In this document: positions 6,824-13,948 of the stretch, in pieces
How positions within the stretch are numbered: the stretch's first letter is position 1
How the letters are laid out: each line of letters opens with the position of its first letter
Assembly (NCBI GenBank): GCA_016930995.1
Contig: JAFGFQ010000033.1
Span: 1 to 17,387 of the forward strand
DNA length: 17,387 nucleotides
Direction: 5' to 3'
DNA from: Thermoplasmatota archaeon
GTDB taxonomy: Archaea; Thermoplasmatota; E2; DHVEG-1
Program-made: the position numbers and the translations under genes
Notes under the pieces: generated by a model
The model's database searches: none
Told to the model about the DNA's origin: nothing
Seen by the model: only the letters and a program-made list of their open reading frames with translations

Positions 6824-7621
6824 GTGCTAGCCGCGTTCTATCGATCCTCTCTCTACAATTTTTTCTCAATGACCATCAACGAGTTTCGAGATGTTAAACT
6901 TCACGAGGAAATTCGGCAGTATCCTCTCCCCCAGCATATCGCGGTCATCATGGATGGTAACCGAAGATTCGCAAAGGAACTCGGATTATCATGGGAAGCC
7001 GGTCATATCTTCGGAAAAGAGAAAATCGAGGAGGTGCTAGACTGGTGTTTCGACCTTGGAATTAAGGTCCTTACGGTCTATGCGTTCTCCACTGAGAATT
7101 TTCAACGCAGTGAAAAAGAAGTGAAAACCCTCATGGTGCTGTTAAAACAAGAGCTTGACAGAGCAAAAGAAGACTCTCGTATTCACCAAAACAAGGTACG
7201 AATCCGTATCCTCGGTCGCCTGGAATCCCTCCCAAAAGACATCCAGCAGTCAGCGAAATCAATCATGGAACGGACAAAAAAATATAAATCCTATCATCTG
7301 AACATCGCTCTTGCCTACGGCGGTCGAGAGGAAATCATCCAAGCAATCCAGCACATGGGAAGTGATATCAAAAAAGGGAAACTGAAGGTCAAGGACATAT
7401 CCCAAAAGACGGTCTCCGCCTACCTGTATACAAAGGGCTTACCTGACCCAGACCTCATCCTGCGGACCTCTGGAGAGGAGCGTATCTCGAATTTTCTCCT
7501 CTGGCAGCTGGCGTATTCAGAGCTCTATTTTTGTGACGTCTATTGGCCTGCGTTCCAAAAACGTGATTTCTTACGAGCGATACAATCCTATCAGCAGAGA
7601 AAACGACGGTACGGAAAATAG
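6824..7621 (+). CDS. uppS: Cis-prenyltransferase (undecaprenyl/polyprenyl diphosphate synthase)
   Basis: The enzyme extends an allylic diphosphate with isopentenyl diphosphate to the long cis-polyprenyl diphosphate that, in archaea, becomes the dolichol-type carrier for N-glycans. With the GTG start the protein has 265 residues. Diagnostic motifs are HIAVIMDGNRRFA (38-50, catalytic Asp44), TVYAFSTENFQRS (84-96), the conserved ALAYGGREEI (162-171), the DLILRTSGEERISNFLLWQLAYSE block (210-233) and the C-terminal WPAF..DF..AI..YQ.RKRRYG. The true start is uncertain. The frame stays open and looks coding for another 31 codons back to 6731, where a strong Shine-Dalgarno precedes an ATC. ATG 6869 is another option, but has no ribosome site. 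The gene is convergent with the prefoldin operon, with only eight bases between stops. Confidence 0.92.
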   Translation: MLAAFYRSSLYNFFSMTINEFRDVKLHEEIRQYPLPQHIAVIMDGNRRFAKELGLSWEAGHIFGKEKIEEVLDWCFDLGIKVLTVYAFSTENFQRSEKEVKTLMVLLKQELDRAKEDSRIHQNKVRIRILGRLESLPKDIQQSAKSIMERTKKYKSYHLNIALAYGGREEIIQAIQHMGSDIKKGKLKVKDISQKTVSAYLYTKGLPDPDLILRTSGEERISNFLLWQLAYSELYFCDVYWPAFQKRDFLRAIQSYQQRKRRYGK

Positions 7622-7629
7622 CATCTGTT

Positions 7630-7929
7630 TTATGGTTGGGTTTCTGTTTCTTCTTCATCAAGCAGGGTTTCATCCTTCTCAACTTCTTCTGCGATTTTCG
7701 AAAGCTTCGCAAACTGACAGGAGAAGAAATACGAGATCAGCCCAAGCCCAAGAAAAAGAATCGAAAATGCAAGAACAATCCCTGTTGTATCATCGCCTAA
7801 CTGCAGAGGATGTGCAGCTGCTTCGACAGCGTAGAAGATGAAAAGGATACATCCGATGATGAGGAAGAATCTACAGAGAAACCCGGTTTTTAAATCGCTA
7901 TGAGCGGAAAAAAAATGTTTTTTACCCAT
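7630..7929 (-). CDS. Small two-helix membrane protein, unknown function
   Basis: This 99-residue protein has two clear membrane segments (about 16-38, FLCRFFLIIGCILFIFYAVEA, and 49-70, GIVLAFSILFLGLGLISYFF). A charged, mostly acidic cytosolic tail follows (about 72-99, rich in Glu and Asp, ending ETQP). I do not recognise a family. Its start overlaps the last eight bases of the prefoldin beta gene (7922-7929), so it is probably the second gene of that operon and translated by coupling; the Shine-Dalgarno region upstream is weak. Its stop is eight bases from the convergent prenyltransferase stop. The operon position and coherent helix-loop-helix-acid-tail design argue that it is real rather than a chance frame. 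Confidence 0.62.
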   Translation of the reverse strand: MGKKHFFSAHSDLKTGFLCRFFLIIGCILFIFYAVEAAAHPLQLGDDTTGIVLAFSILFLGLGLISYFFSCQFAKLSKIAEEVEKDETLLDEEETETQP

Positions 7930-8299
7930 CGGGGTTTCCTACTCCGCCTGCTAACTTTAGGGAGCTTTCCACTTTGCTTTGAAGCTCAGTGAGTTTTTCC
8001 CTGCTTCGCCCTTCTTGTTTCTCCAAGGTTGTCTTGCGTAGCTCCAATGATTCTTTAGTGACTGTCAACTCTTTTTTAATGTCGCTTTTCCCTTTCGTTT
8101 TGATGAGGATTGCACCAATGCTCTTATAGATGGGTGTTTTCTCAGTTGTCGCCTCAATTTCCTTGAGTGCTTCCTCAGTTTCTTTAAGCTGGATTTCAAC
8201 CTGTTGTCGTTGCTGGGAGATCATCTGGAGTTGCGCTCGTGCTTGCTGTAATCTATTAATCTGATCTTGCAATTGTGGGGGTAGTTCTTCACCGGGCAT
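7922..8299 (-). CDS. pfdB: Prefoldin beta subunit
   Basis: This is a 125-residue subunit of the hexameric prefoldin chaperone, which captures unfolded proteins in the cytosol and hands them to the thermosome. It shows the expected coiled coil (about 8-52), the central hairpin with the family hallmark TPIYKSIGAILIK (54-67), and a second coiled coil (about 70-115), with a short Gly-rich tail. Its length matches archaeal beta subunits (about 115-125). The start has a GGAG 11 bases upstream (8314 to 8311) and a TATA-like TTTAAG at 8352-8343. The downstream gene for a small membrane protein overlaps it by eight bases. The more usual archaeal neighbours of pfdB are not seen here. Confidence 0.93.
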   Translation of the reverse strand: MPGEELPPQLQDQINRLQQARAQLQMISQQRQQVEIQLKETEEALKEIEATTEKTPIYKSIGAILIKTKGKSDIKKELTVTKESLELRKTTLEKQEGRSREKLTELQSKVESSLKLAGGVGNPDG

Positions 8300-8342
8300 T
8301 ATATTTTTCTCTCCTTTTGGGTGGGGTAATAATCGCCTCCTT

Positions 8343-8352
8343 CTTAAACATA
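8343..8352 (-). promoter_or_regulatory. Prefoldin operon TATA-like box
   Basis: The minus strand reads TATGTTTAAG about 45 bases before the pfdB ATG, which predicts a transcript start near 8322 and a leader that includes the GGAG ribosome site. It is divergent from the C25 peptidase promoter region. Confidence 0.35.
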
Positions 8353-8390
8353 TTCATTCAGGACTCATTTCTCATCCTTAAACCCCATCC

Positions 8391-8416
8391 TATAAATAAT
8401 AGAAACTATTATATAG
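8391..8416 (+). promoter_or_regulatory. C25 peptidase promoter with inverted repeat
   Basis: Two TATA boxes, TATAAAT (8391-8397) and TTATATAG (8409-8416), flank and overlap a perfect inverted repeat ATAATAG-AAA-CTATTAT (8396-8412). A GGGG ribosome site (8459-8462) lies eight bases before ATG 8471. A dimeric regulator bound to the repeat would block TBP access to both boxes; this is inferred from position only. Confidence 0.4.
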
Positions 8417-8470
8417 AATGTTGCAAATATACAAAGACAGGCATTATTATAATTTACAGGGGATTAAAAC

Positions 8471-11419
8471 ATGATGAAAAATGATAAAATAATCGTGATA
8501 CTCGGGGTAGCTGTCCTTATTCTTGCTTCTATTGGTGTATATTTTTGGGCTCCAGAAACAGCACAAACACAGATGGTAAAAACAAATGATTTCATTGACA
8601 TCACGGGGAATCTAAAAAGCATGCCGGATTCTGTTTCTGTCTGTGCATGTGATCCTTTTTATCCATTGATAGCAACACCATTATGCGTCAATTATGATGC
8701 ATATGGTGAACAGACGATCATCCCCCTGTACGTTATGAATCTTACAAATCCTTCAACCGCGGTGACACGATTGAAAAATCAGTTAAGTCACAACGATTTT
8801 GTCGAAACAATCACCCATGATGAATCTGCGAAAACAGCCTCATTGCGAATCGCGAAAAACTACTGGGAGAGCAGTGAAGCAGCGTTACTTATTGAATATG
8901 ATGAGCCTGGATATAATTTAGGAGTCATAGCAACCCCTCTAGCATCTTATATGAGAATCCCTGTGATCGTCACCGATGAGCTGGATTCCGAGGTGACCAG
9001 TGTCCTTAACGAACTTGGTGTGAAAAAAACCATCGTCTGCGGAAAGAACCTCTCCGGATACGGCTCTGTTTTAAAGTTCAATTCCGTTGATGAAATCATC
9101 GTCGCAACTATTATCGTTGTTGAACAAAAGCTTCACCATGACGTGGACTACATCACACTTACAAATCCGGTTGACGCATGGCCACCGATTGTGCTTGACA
9201 GTGAGGAGTTCACCTTCGGACCGACAACCATATCAACAAGCTCCATGAGTCAGATTGGAACAACCACCCGTGGGTCGCTTTCCGGGAACAAAGAGGTCAC
9301 CTGGAGCTTCACGATACCAAAGGATTACAAATACACTTTGTTAAAATTTGAGGGCATCAACCATGAGGAAGAGAACTGCGATGACATGGGTGATCGGGTC
9401 GCATTTTTAATAGGACCGACTTCGGAGAACATCCCAAGTGGTCTGCATAAATTCGAAGCCAACCCTGGTAGCACCGCAGCAGGTTACGCTGTGAGGGATG
9501 CAAGTGGCAACATCCTTCAGGATGTTCTCTACTCTGAAACCGTGTTATATGGACGAGGAGGTGTTGAGTATAACATTGTTGCTACCGGAAGCTGGCTGGT
9601 CAAAAAACAAGGGCAAGTATCCGTCCGTATCGTACTTGAAAAACTCGAGGATCCACTCTATCCGATGATGAAGGGGCTTTCCTCTGTCGCTCCGTATCTC
9701 ACTGCTTATCATAAGGGGATTTTGTTTGGAAAACCTGAATTCGCATTCGTCGCTGATGATGATAAAGTGACCGACACAGGCGCAACCTGTCCTGGCGTTT
9801 ATGTGGGCGGAAAAAACCCGAACCTCATCCCAATGGCAAACAAACATTTCTTTGATACTATCCATGATCCTTTGAATAACCTCCTAGCTTATCTTGCAGG
9901 CATGCAGATAAACGACACCCGGGATCTCAAACCATTACGGGACCATTATGCGCAGAACCCTGTATATATCGCCTTGGTTGGTGATGCGACAGTGCTGCCA
10001 AATTACTTTTATCAAAATCATGTCGAACCAATCGGAGACCTTGACGGAGACGGCATCGACGATACCCCCTATTATAATGGAGGAGGTACACCAAGCGATG
10101 TTCTCTATGGGAATATCGATCCTATACAGTATGACTGGTCCAATATGGCAAAGGATATCTACAGCGAAACAGAGGAGAAATATCCGTTCATCGAGAACAT
10201 CGTCGGCCGTATTACTGGCTGGGATGCTCAGGATGCAGATGCGTTGATCCTCCGAAGCATTTTTTACGATGAGATCACACGTGACATGGACACTTGGAAG
10301 GATAACTTTGGTCTTCTCGTTGGAGGCGGTCAAGATTTCCAAAAACCCTTGGTTCGATATCTCATCTTTGGTGACATACTGAAATTTACTAAACGGGGAG
10401 AACCGATAAAGTCCTTCACAGGATACGCCGAAATGACCTACAAACGGGCGATCCATGATATCGTCGATCCCTTAGGATTCAATCTCATGGGTGCTCTCTA
10501 CGAGGAAGGTATCTTAAGAGGACTAAGCGAAGAATCGCTACGTGAAATAAAGACGAACAATCTCCTCAACAGGCTCTTCTTTCAAAAATGGCAGGTGCGT
10601 AGACTCGTTGGTGAAGGAAATGTAAAGGGTGGGGACATCTTCGAATCCAGTAACTTTTTGTTCGTCAACGGTCATGGGAGCCAATTCCAGTATGGTGTCG
10701 CAGGTAACGACATCGTGGCATCAGGGCTTGGCGGCCCACTCATGAAAGCACTCTTCACACAAACACTGGTACCAATGTTTGGTGGTTTCACGGGTCCTGG
10801 AGGGGACCTTAGCGCAGTTGGAGACTATGCACCACGGGCCGTATCGACTATGAATCTTGGCCCGTCGTTCATGTGGCTGGAAAGCTGTATTTGCGGGAAA
10901 CTTGATGGACAGTATCCGCGGACAAACATCGGACAGTCGCTGTTGCACGCTGGGCTTGCGTCTCTCATCGCCTCACCGACCGGATCAAACATCGGTGGTG
11001 GGTATTTAGAACCCAAGAAGACGAAATACGATTTTCCCATCCAGACGTATCTGAAATACATAAAAGCGAAGGGCCAGTGGAAGAACGGGAATTTCCCTGA
11101 CGCTCATTTCGGGGAGAAAATCTACGAGGATGCCTGTTTGGATATGATGAAGTTCAACAACAGTGTGGGACTTGCGTTACGAAACGCAAAAAACAGTTAT
11201 TTGAAGGCGGATGCTTCTTGGATGCTCTGGTGGTCACCCCCTCTGAACATCGATAGGGAAGATAGCTTGATAAATCTGGATTCCTCGGATTTGTTTAAAA
11301 CGACCTCCGCAAGTGGACTTGGTGACATGATGGAGGCAAAGTACGTCAGCTTCCAGGAGTATATCCTCTTTGGTGACCCTGCGTTGAATCTGTATGAACC
11401 ATGCAACGAAGGAAGATAA
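8471..11419 (+). CDS. Secreted, membrane-anchored C25 (gingipain-like) cysteine peptidase
   Basis: This is a 982-residue surface protein. Residues 6-27 form one hydrophobic signal or anchor helix, so the rest lies outside the cell. Residues about 55-215 resemble a cell-wall-binding-repeat-2-like alpha/beta domain (ATPLASYMRIPVIVTDELDSEV, then VLNELGVKKTIVCGKN). Residues about 245-395 look like a beta-rich domain. The C25 catalytic region is about 485-980: PVYIALVGDAT (497-507), a Ca-binding-type loop DLDGDGIDD (523-531), FLFVNGHGS with candidate catalytic His735, and WLESCICG with candidate nucleophile Cys806 (Cys808 also possible). The typical GQSLLHAGLASLIASPTGSN follows, and the family ending is ILFGDPALNLYEP (965-977). 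Clan CD peptidases of this fold cut after Arg, Lys or other specific residues, but the specificity is not predictable here. The gene stands alone, with its own promoter and T-tract terminator. Confidence 0.85.
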   Translation: MMKNDKIIVILGVAVLILASIGVYFWAPETAQTQMVKTNDFIDITGNLKSMPDSVSVCACDPFYPLIATPLCVNYDAYGEQTIIPLYVMNLTNPSTAVTRLKNQLSHNDFVETITHDESAKTASLRIAKNYWESSEAALLIEYDEPGYNLGVIATPLASYMRIPVIVTDELDSEVTSVLNELGVKKTIVCGKNLSGYGSVLKFNSVDEIIVATIIVVEQKLHHDVDYITLTNPVDAWPPIVLDSEEFTFGPTTISTSSMSQIGTTTRGSLSGNKEVTWSFTIPKDYKYTLLKFEGINHEEENCDDMGDRVAFLIGPTSENIPSGLHKFEANPGSTAAGYAVRDASGNILQDVLYSETVLYGRGGVEYNIVATGSWLVKKQGQVSVRIVLEKLEDPLYPMMKGLSSVAPYLTAYHKGILFGKPEFAFVADDDKVTDTGATCPGVYVGGKNPNLIPMANKHFFDTIHDPLNNLLAYLAGMQINDTRDLKPLRDHYAQNPVYIALVGDATVLPNYFYQNHVEPIGDLDGDGIDDTPYYNGGGTPSDVLYGNIDPIQYDWSNMAKDIYSETEEKYPFIENIVGRITGWDAQDADALILRSIFYDEITRDMDTWKDNFGLLVGGGQDFQKPLVRYLIFGDILKFTKRGEPIKSFTGYAEMTYKRAIHDIVDPLGFNLMGALYEEGILRGLSEESLREIKTNNLLNRLFFQKWQVRRLVGEGNVKGGDIFESSNFLFVNGHGSQFQYGVAGNDIVASGLGGPLMKALFTQTLVPMFGGFTGPGGDLSAVGDYAPRAVSTMNLGPSFMWLESCICGKLDGQYPRTNIGQSLLHAGLASLIASPTGSNIGGGYLEPKKTKYDFPIQTYLKYIKAKGQWKNGNFPDAHFGEKIYEDACLDMMKFNNSVGLALRNAKNSYLKADASWMLWWSPPLNIDREDSLINLDSSDLFKTTSASGLGDMMEAKYVSFQEYILFGDPALNLYEPCNEGR

Positions 11420-11439
11420 ACTTCTTCTTTCCTTGTTTC

Positions 11440-11447
11440 TTTTTTTT
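11440..11447 (+). terminator. Oligo-T terminator after the C25 peptidase
   Basis: Eight consecutive T residues lie 20 bases after the peptidase stop, within a longer pyrimidine-rich stretch and without a strong hairpin. This fits archaeal intrinsic termination, just before the convergent LemA gene end. Confidence 0.5.
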
Positions 11448-11483
11448 ATCAAAAATTGTACACAAGCCAAGTTCGTTTCTGTT

Positions 11484-12047
11484 TTATGGGCGCACTGGCA
11501 CGACCGCCATGTCTTTTTCAGAGGCCTTGAACCACGGCTCATCCGTGTAGTTCATCATCCGAGCGACAAGAACGTCCGGGATAGAATGGATACGGATGTT
11601 GTAGATCTTCACGCTATCGTTGTAGAACTCCCGACGGTCCGCCAGCTCGTTTTCCAGAACAGTGATCCGGGTCTGCAACTGATGGAACCTCTCGTTTGCC
11701 TTGAGGTTCGGATACCTTTCCGCGACAGCAAAAATGGTTTTGAGCGCCGTGGTGATACGACTGTCCGCCGCTGCTTTTTTTGAAAGCGTTGGCGCGCTCA
11801 GAACATCCGTCCGTGCCTTCGTCAAGAGATCTAGGGTAGTTCGTTCATGTTCCATGTATCCTTTTACCGTCGCGATAAGGTTTGGCAATTCATCGGAACG
11901 CTGTTTTAGCAACACATCAATGTTCGCCCAAGATTTCCTAATGTTGTTCTTCAGTCGCACAAGGCTGTTGTACATCCGCAGCAGGGCGATGAGAATCATA
12001 CACAACATCAACCCAATGACAAAAAGGATAATCCCAAACAGCTCCAT
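11484..12047 (-). CDS. lemA: LemA family protein
   Basis: This 187-residue protein has one N-terminal membrane helix (about 3-24) and a long helical-bundle domain outside the bilayer. Family hallmarks are MYNSLVRLKNNIRKSWANIDVLLKQRSDELPNL split over 25-57, the AERYPNLKANERF segment (109-121), and ENELADRREFYNDSVKIYN (132-150). I start it at ATG 12047, which has AAAGGAGAG about eight bases upstream. A longer frame to 12158 would overlap the upstream gene and add a non-homologous basic tail before the membrane helix. The gene follows the GIDE-domain gene by 29 bases in the same direction, a pairing seen repeatedly in prokaryotes. The biochemical role of LemA is not settled. Confidence 0.9.
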   Translation of the reverse strand: MELFGIILFVIGLMLCMILIALLRMYNSLVRLKNNIRKSWANIDVLLKQRSDELPNLIATVKGYMEHERTTLDLLTKARTDVLSAPTLSKKAAADSRITTALKTIFAVAERYPNLKANERFHQLQTRITVLENELADRREFYNDSVKIYNIRIHSIPDVLVARMMNYTDEPWFKASEKDMAVVPVRP

Positions 12048-12076
12048 GTGTTTCTCTCCTTTCTTTTCTTTCTTCC

Positions 12077-12829
12077 TTATATGAATTGTAATCCGAGTAT
12101 TGCGCCAATGATAATTAATACTATCCCGCATCCCCCCAGTCCATAGGCTAGCAACCACAGCTGGGTCACAATTTGCTTTTCCTGTTTATCCGAGATATAG
12201 TACTGCTTCTCATGTGTTCCTTTCTGGATCATAATGGAATCAACTTGGTTGGCAGTCCCTTGTTTCTTAAAGGGGTTTTCACCAGCAGTCCCCATGATGT
12301 ACAGACTATCACTGGGAACAATCACGGTCTCCTTGTACCGCATGGTCTTGTTCAACCCAAGAAACCCCTCATGAGTAAGATTCCTTGTGCGGAGGAACCG
12401 GATGACCTGCTCTGGTGGATCCTTCCCAAGGCTGGATTGGCATTCAAAATCTTTCCGTGCCTCAATCTGCGCTCCCGTTGGATCTATCAACACCATACCG
12501 GTCTCATCCTTCAGATAAAAAAGGTCTCGCTGCTCCTCCTTTTTTATCGTAACCCAATGGGAGCTTTTCCCACTGCTTCGATACTCCTCAATAGTATACA
12601 GGTAATACACGCAGTCCTTCTCGGTGAATGGACTTTTGAATAGTCGTTCCTTTATCGGGATGACCTGGCCGTAAATCTCCACAAGCCCCATCGCAAGAGA
12701 CCGAATCGTCGACGTCGGCGTATCCACAATCAGTTGTTTTTTCCTCTGAAAGTACAAGCCCACGACGAAGAGGACGATGCCTCCAAGAACAAGCAAGAGC
12801 CCAGCGGTCACCTGGTTTTCCAGTATCAT
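12077..12829 (-). CDS. GIDE-domain membrane protein (MUL1/E3-ligase-like, no RING)
   Basis: This 250-residue protein has membrane helices at about 8-27 and 222-248. The intervening domain matches the GIDE (MULAN/BAM) domain: MGLVEIYGQVIP (47-58), SPFTEKDCVYYLYTIEEY (66-83), FYLKDETGMVLIDPTGAQIE (104-123), a tyrosine- and serine-rich strand set and MRYKETVIVPSDSLYIMGTA (163-182). In eukaryotes this domain sits before a RING finger in the mitochondrial ubiquitin ligase MUL1; here the RING is absent, as in prokaryotic members. It is first in an operon with LemA. The start at 12829 has no Shine-Dalgarno but a TATA box at -31 to -24, so a leaderless mRNA is likely. It probably acts with LemA at the membrane; the function is unknown. 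Confidence 0.85.
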   Translation of the reverse strand: MILENQVTAGLLLVLGGIVLFVVGLYFQRKKQLIVDTPTSTIRSLAMGLVEIYGQVIPIKERLFKSPFTEKDCVYYLYTIEEYRSSGKSSHWVTIKKEEQRDLFYLKDETGMVLIDPTGAQIEARKDFECQSSLGKDPPEQVIRFLRTRNLTHEGFLGLNKTMRYKETVIVPSDSLYIMGTAGENPFKKQGTANQVDSIMIQKGTHEKQYYISDKQEKQIVTQLWLLAYGLGGCGIVLIIIGAILGLQFI

Positions 12830-12850
12830 TCGTCAAGAGAATCAAAAAAT

Positions 12851-12865
12851 ATGATATAAATATAT
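12851..12865 (-). promoter_or_regulatory. Leaderless promoter of the GIDE-LemA operon
   Basis: The minus strand carries ATATATTTATATCAT. Its core TTTATATC (12860 to 12853) lies at -31 to -24 relative to the GIDE start codon, and no ribosome site precedes that codon. It lies 62 bases or less downstream of the tyrS stop, so this operon need not depend on read-through. Confidence 0.5.
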
Positions 12866-12891
12866 TTTTTTTCACAAGAAATCCGGTTAAA

Positions 12892-13932
12892 TCACTGCAG
12901 GATCCCTGCGATTTTCATCTTCTGGAGATTCTCAGGATGCCGCTCAAAAAACACATGGACCGGCTCAAGGATTTTATTGACATGATACGCGGTCGCGTTC
13001 TTCAGATCCAACGGATGAAGTCCTGCGGCAAAAGCGTTTTTCAACTCCTCGTATGTGGAAAACTGCAGATTCCCACCGAATTTCTCAGGCCGCTCAATGA
13101 CGAACGGCTGCCCCTCCAGATCCGGGAAAATAACGTATCTGCACAGCTCCAGAACCGGGTTTCCCTGTGTTTGTTTCTCCGGGCAGTATGCTTTACTTAC
13201 CTTTCTTTTTACGACATCCGGGGTATCGTGAATCGTAATCATGGTGTCTGGTTTACTTTTACTCATTTTAGCTTCTATCGGATTCATACGACCATCTGCC
13301 TGCAGGCTTGTCAGTAGGGGCGTATGGATAGCAACCGGGGTGGTCCGCCCGATTTTTTTTGCAACGTCCCTGGCAAGCATATGGGCATGACGCTGGTCAG
13401 TTCCCCCATAGGCGACATCCAACTCAAGATAAAAGATATCGGAAACCTGCATAGCCGGGTAGAACAATTTGGAGAGATCTTTTTCTGCTTCTTCCTCACC
13501 ACGACCCATGATGTCCATGGCGCGTTTCACCCGGGCAACCGATGTTGCTTTCGCCGTCTTCAACACTAGCTCCCAGTATCTTGCATCATTCACGTACTCA
13601 CTTGCATACACGAACCGGACCTTGCTGGTGTCGACACCCATCGCCGCGAAACAATCCTGCATGTATCTGCCGCAAAGTTTGATCTTCTCTAAGTCCCCCC
13701 CAAGTTTATCATTGATATATGCATGCCAATCAGCAAGCAATACGGTAAAATCAAACCCACAGCAGAGAAAATCCTTTATCTTATTTGTACAAATCTTCCA
13801 CCCGAGATGCACCACACCAGATGGCTCAAAGCCGATGTATGCTTTCGGATTTTGTTTCTCAAGAACGTTTTTTAACTCATCACTGGTGACGACTTCTTCT
13901 GTGTTTCTGGTTAATCTGTCGAGTTTCTCCAT
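12892..13932 (-). CDS. tyrS: Tyrosyl-tRNA synthetase, archaeal type
   Basis: This class I synthetase charges tRNA-Tyr. Its 346 residues are close to archaeal and eukaryotic core enzymes and shorter than the bacterial form with its S4-like tail. The HIGH-like motif is HLGW (42-45) and the KMSKS motif is KMSKSKP (222-228). Tyrosine-pocket residues in archaeal enzymes line up: Tyr32 (AYIGFEPSG), Tyr158, Gln162 and Asp165 (YPAMQVSD), and Gln180 in the GGTDQRHAHMLARD block (176-189). It starts 16 bases after the purB stop, with AGGTG seven bases upstream of the ATG, so purB and tyrS are likely one transcript. No oddities; no T tract follows on this strand. Confidence 0.97.
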   Translation of the reverse strand: MEKLDRLTRNTEEVVTSDELKNVLEKQNPKAYIGFEPSGVVHLGWKICTNKIKDFLCCGFDFTVLLADWHAYINDKLGGDLEKIKLCGRYMQDCFAAMGVDTSKVRFVYASEYVNDARYWELVLKTAKATSVARVKRAMDIMGRGEEEAEKDLSKLFYPAMQVSDIFYLELDVAYGGTDQRHAHMLARDVAKKIGRTTPVAIHTPLLTSLQADGRMNPIEAKMSKSKPDTMITIHDTPDVVKRKVSKAYCPEKQTQGNPVLELCRYVIFPDLEGQPFVIERPEKFGGNLQFSTYEELKNAFAAGLHPLDLKNATAYHVNKILEPVHVFFERHPENLQKMKIAGILQ

Positions 13933-13948
13933 GCTTCTACACCTTCTC

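Noticed and set aside
12048..12158. Longer N-terminus for LemA
   Set aside because: It overlaps the GIDE gene end and adds an unconserved basic stretch; a good ribosome site precedes the ATG at 12047.
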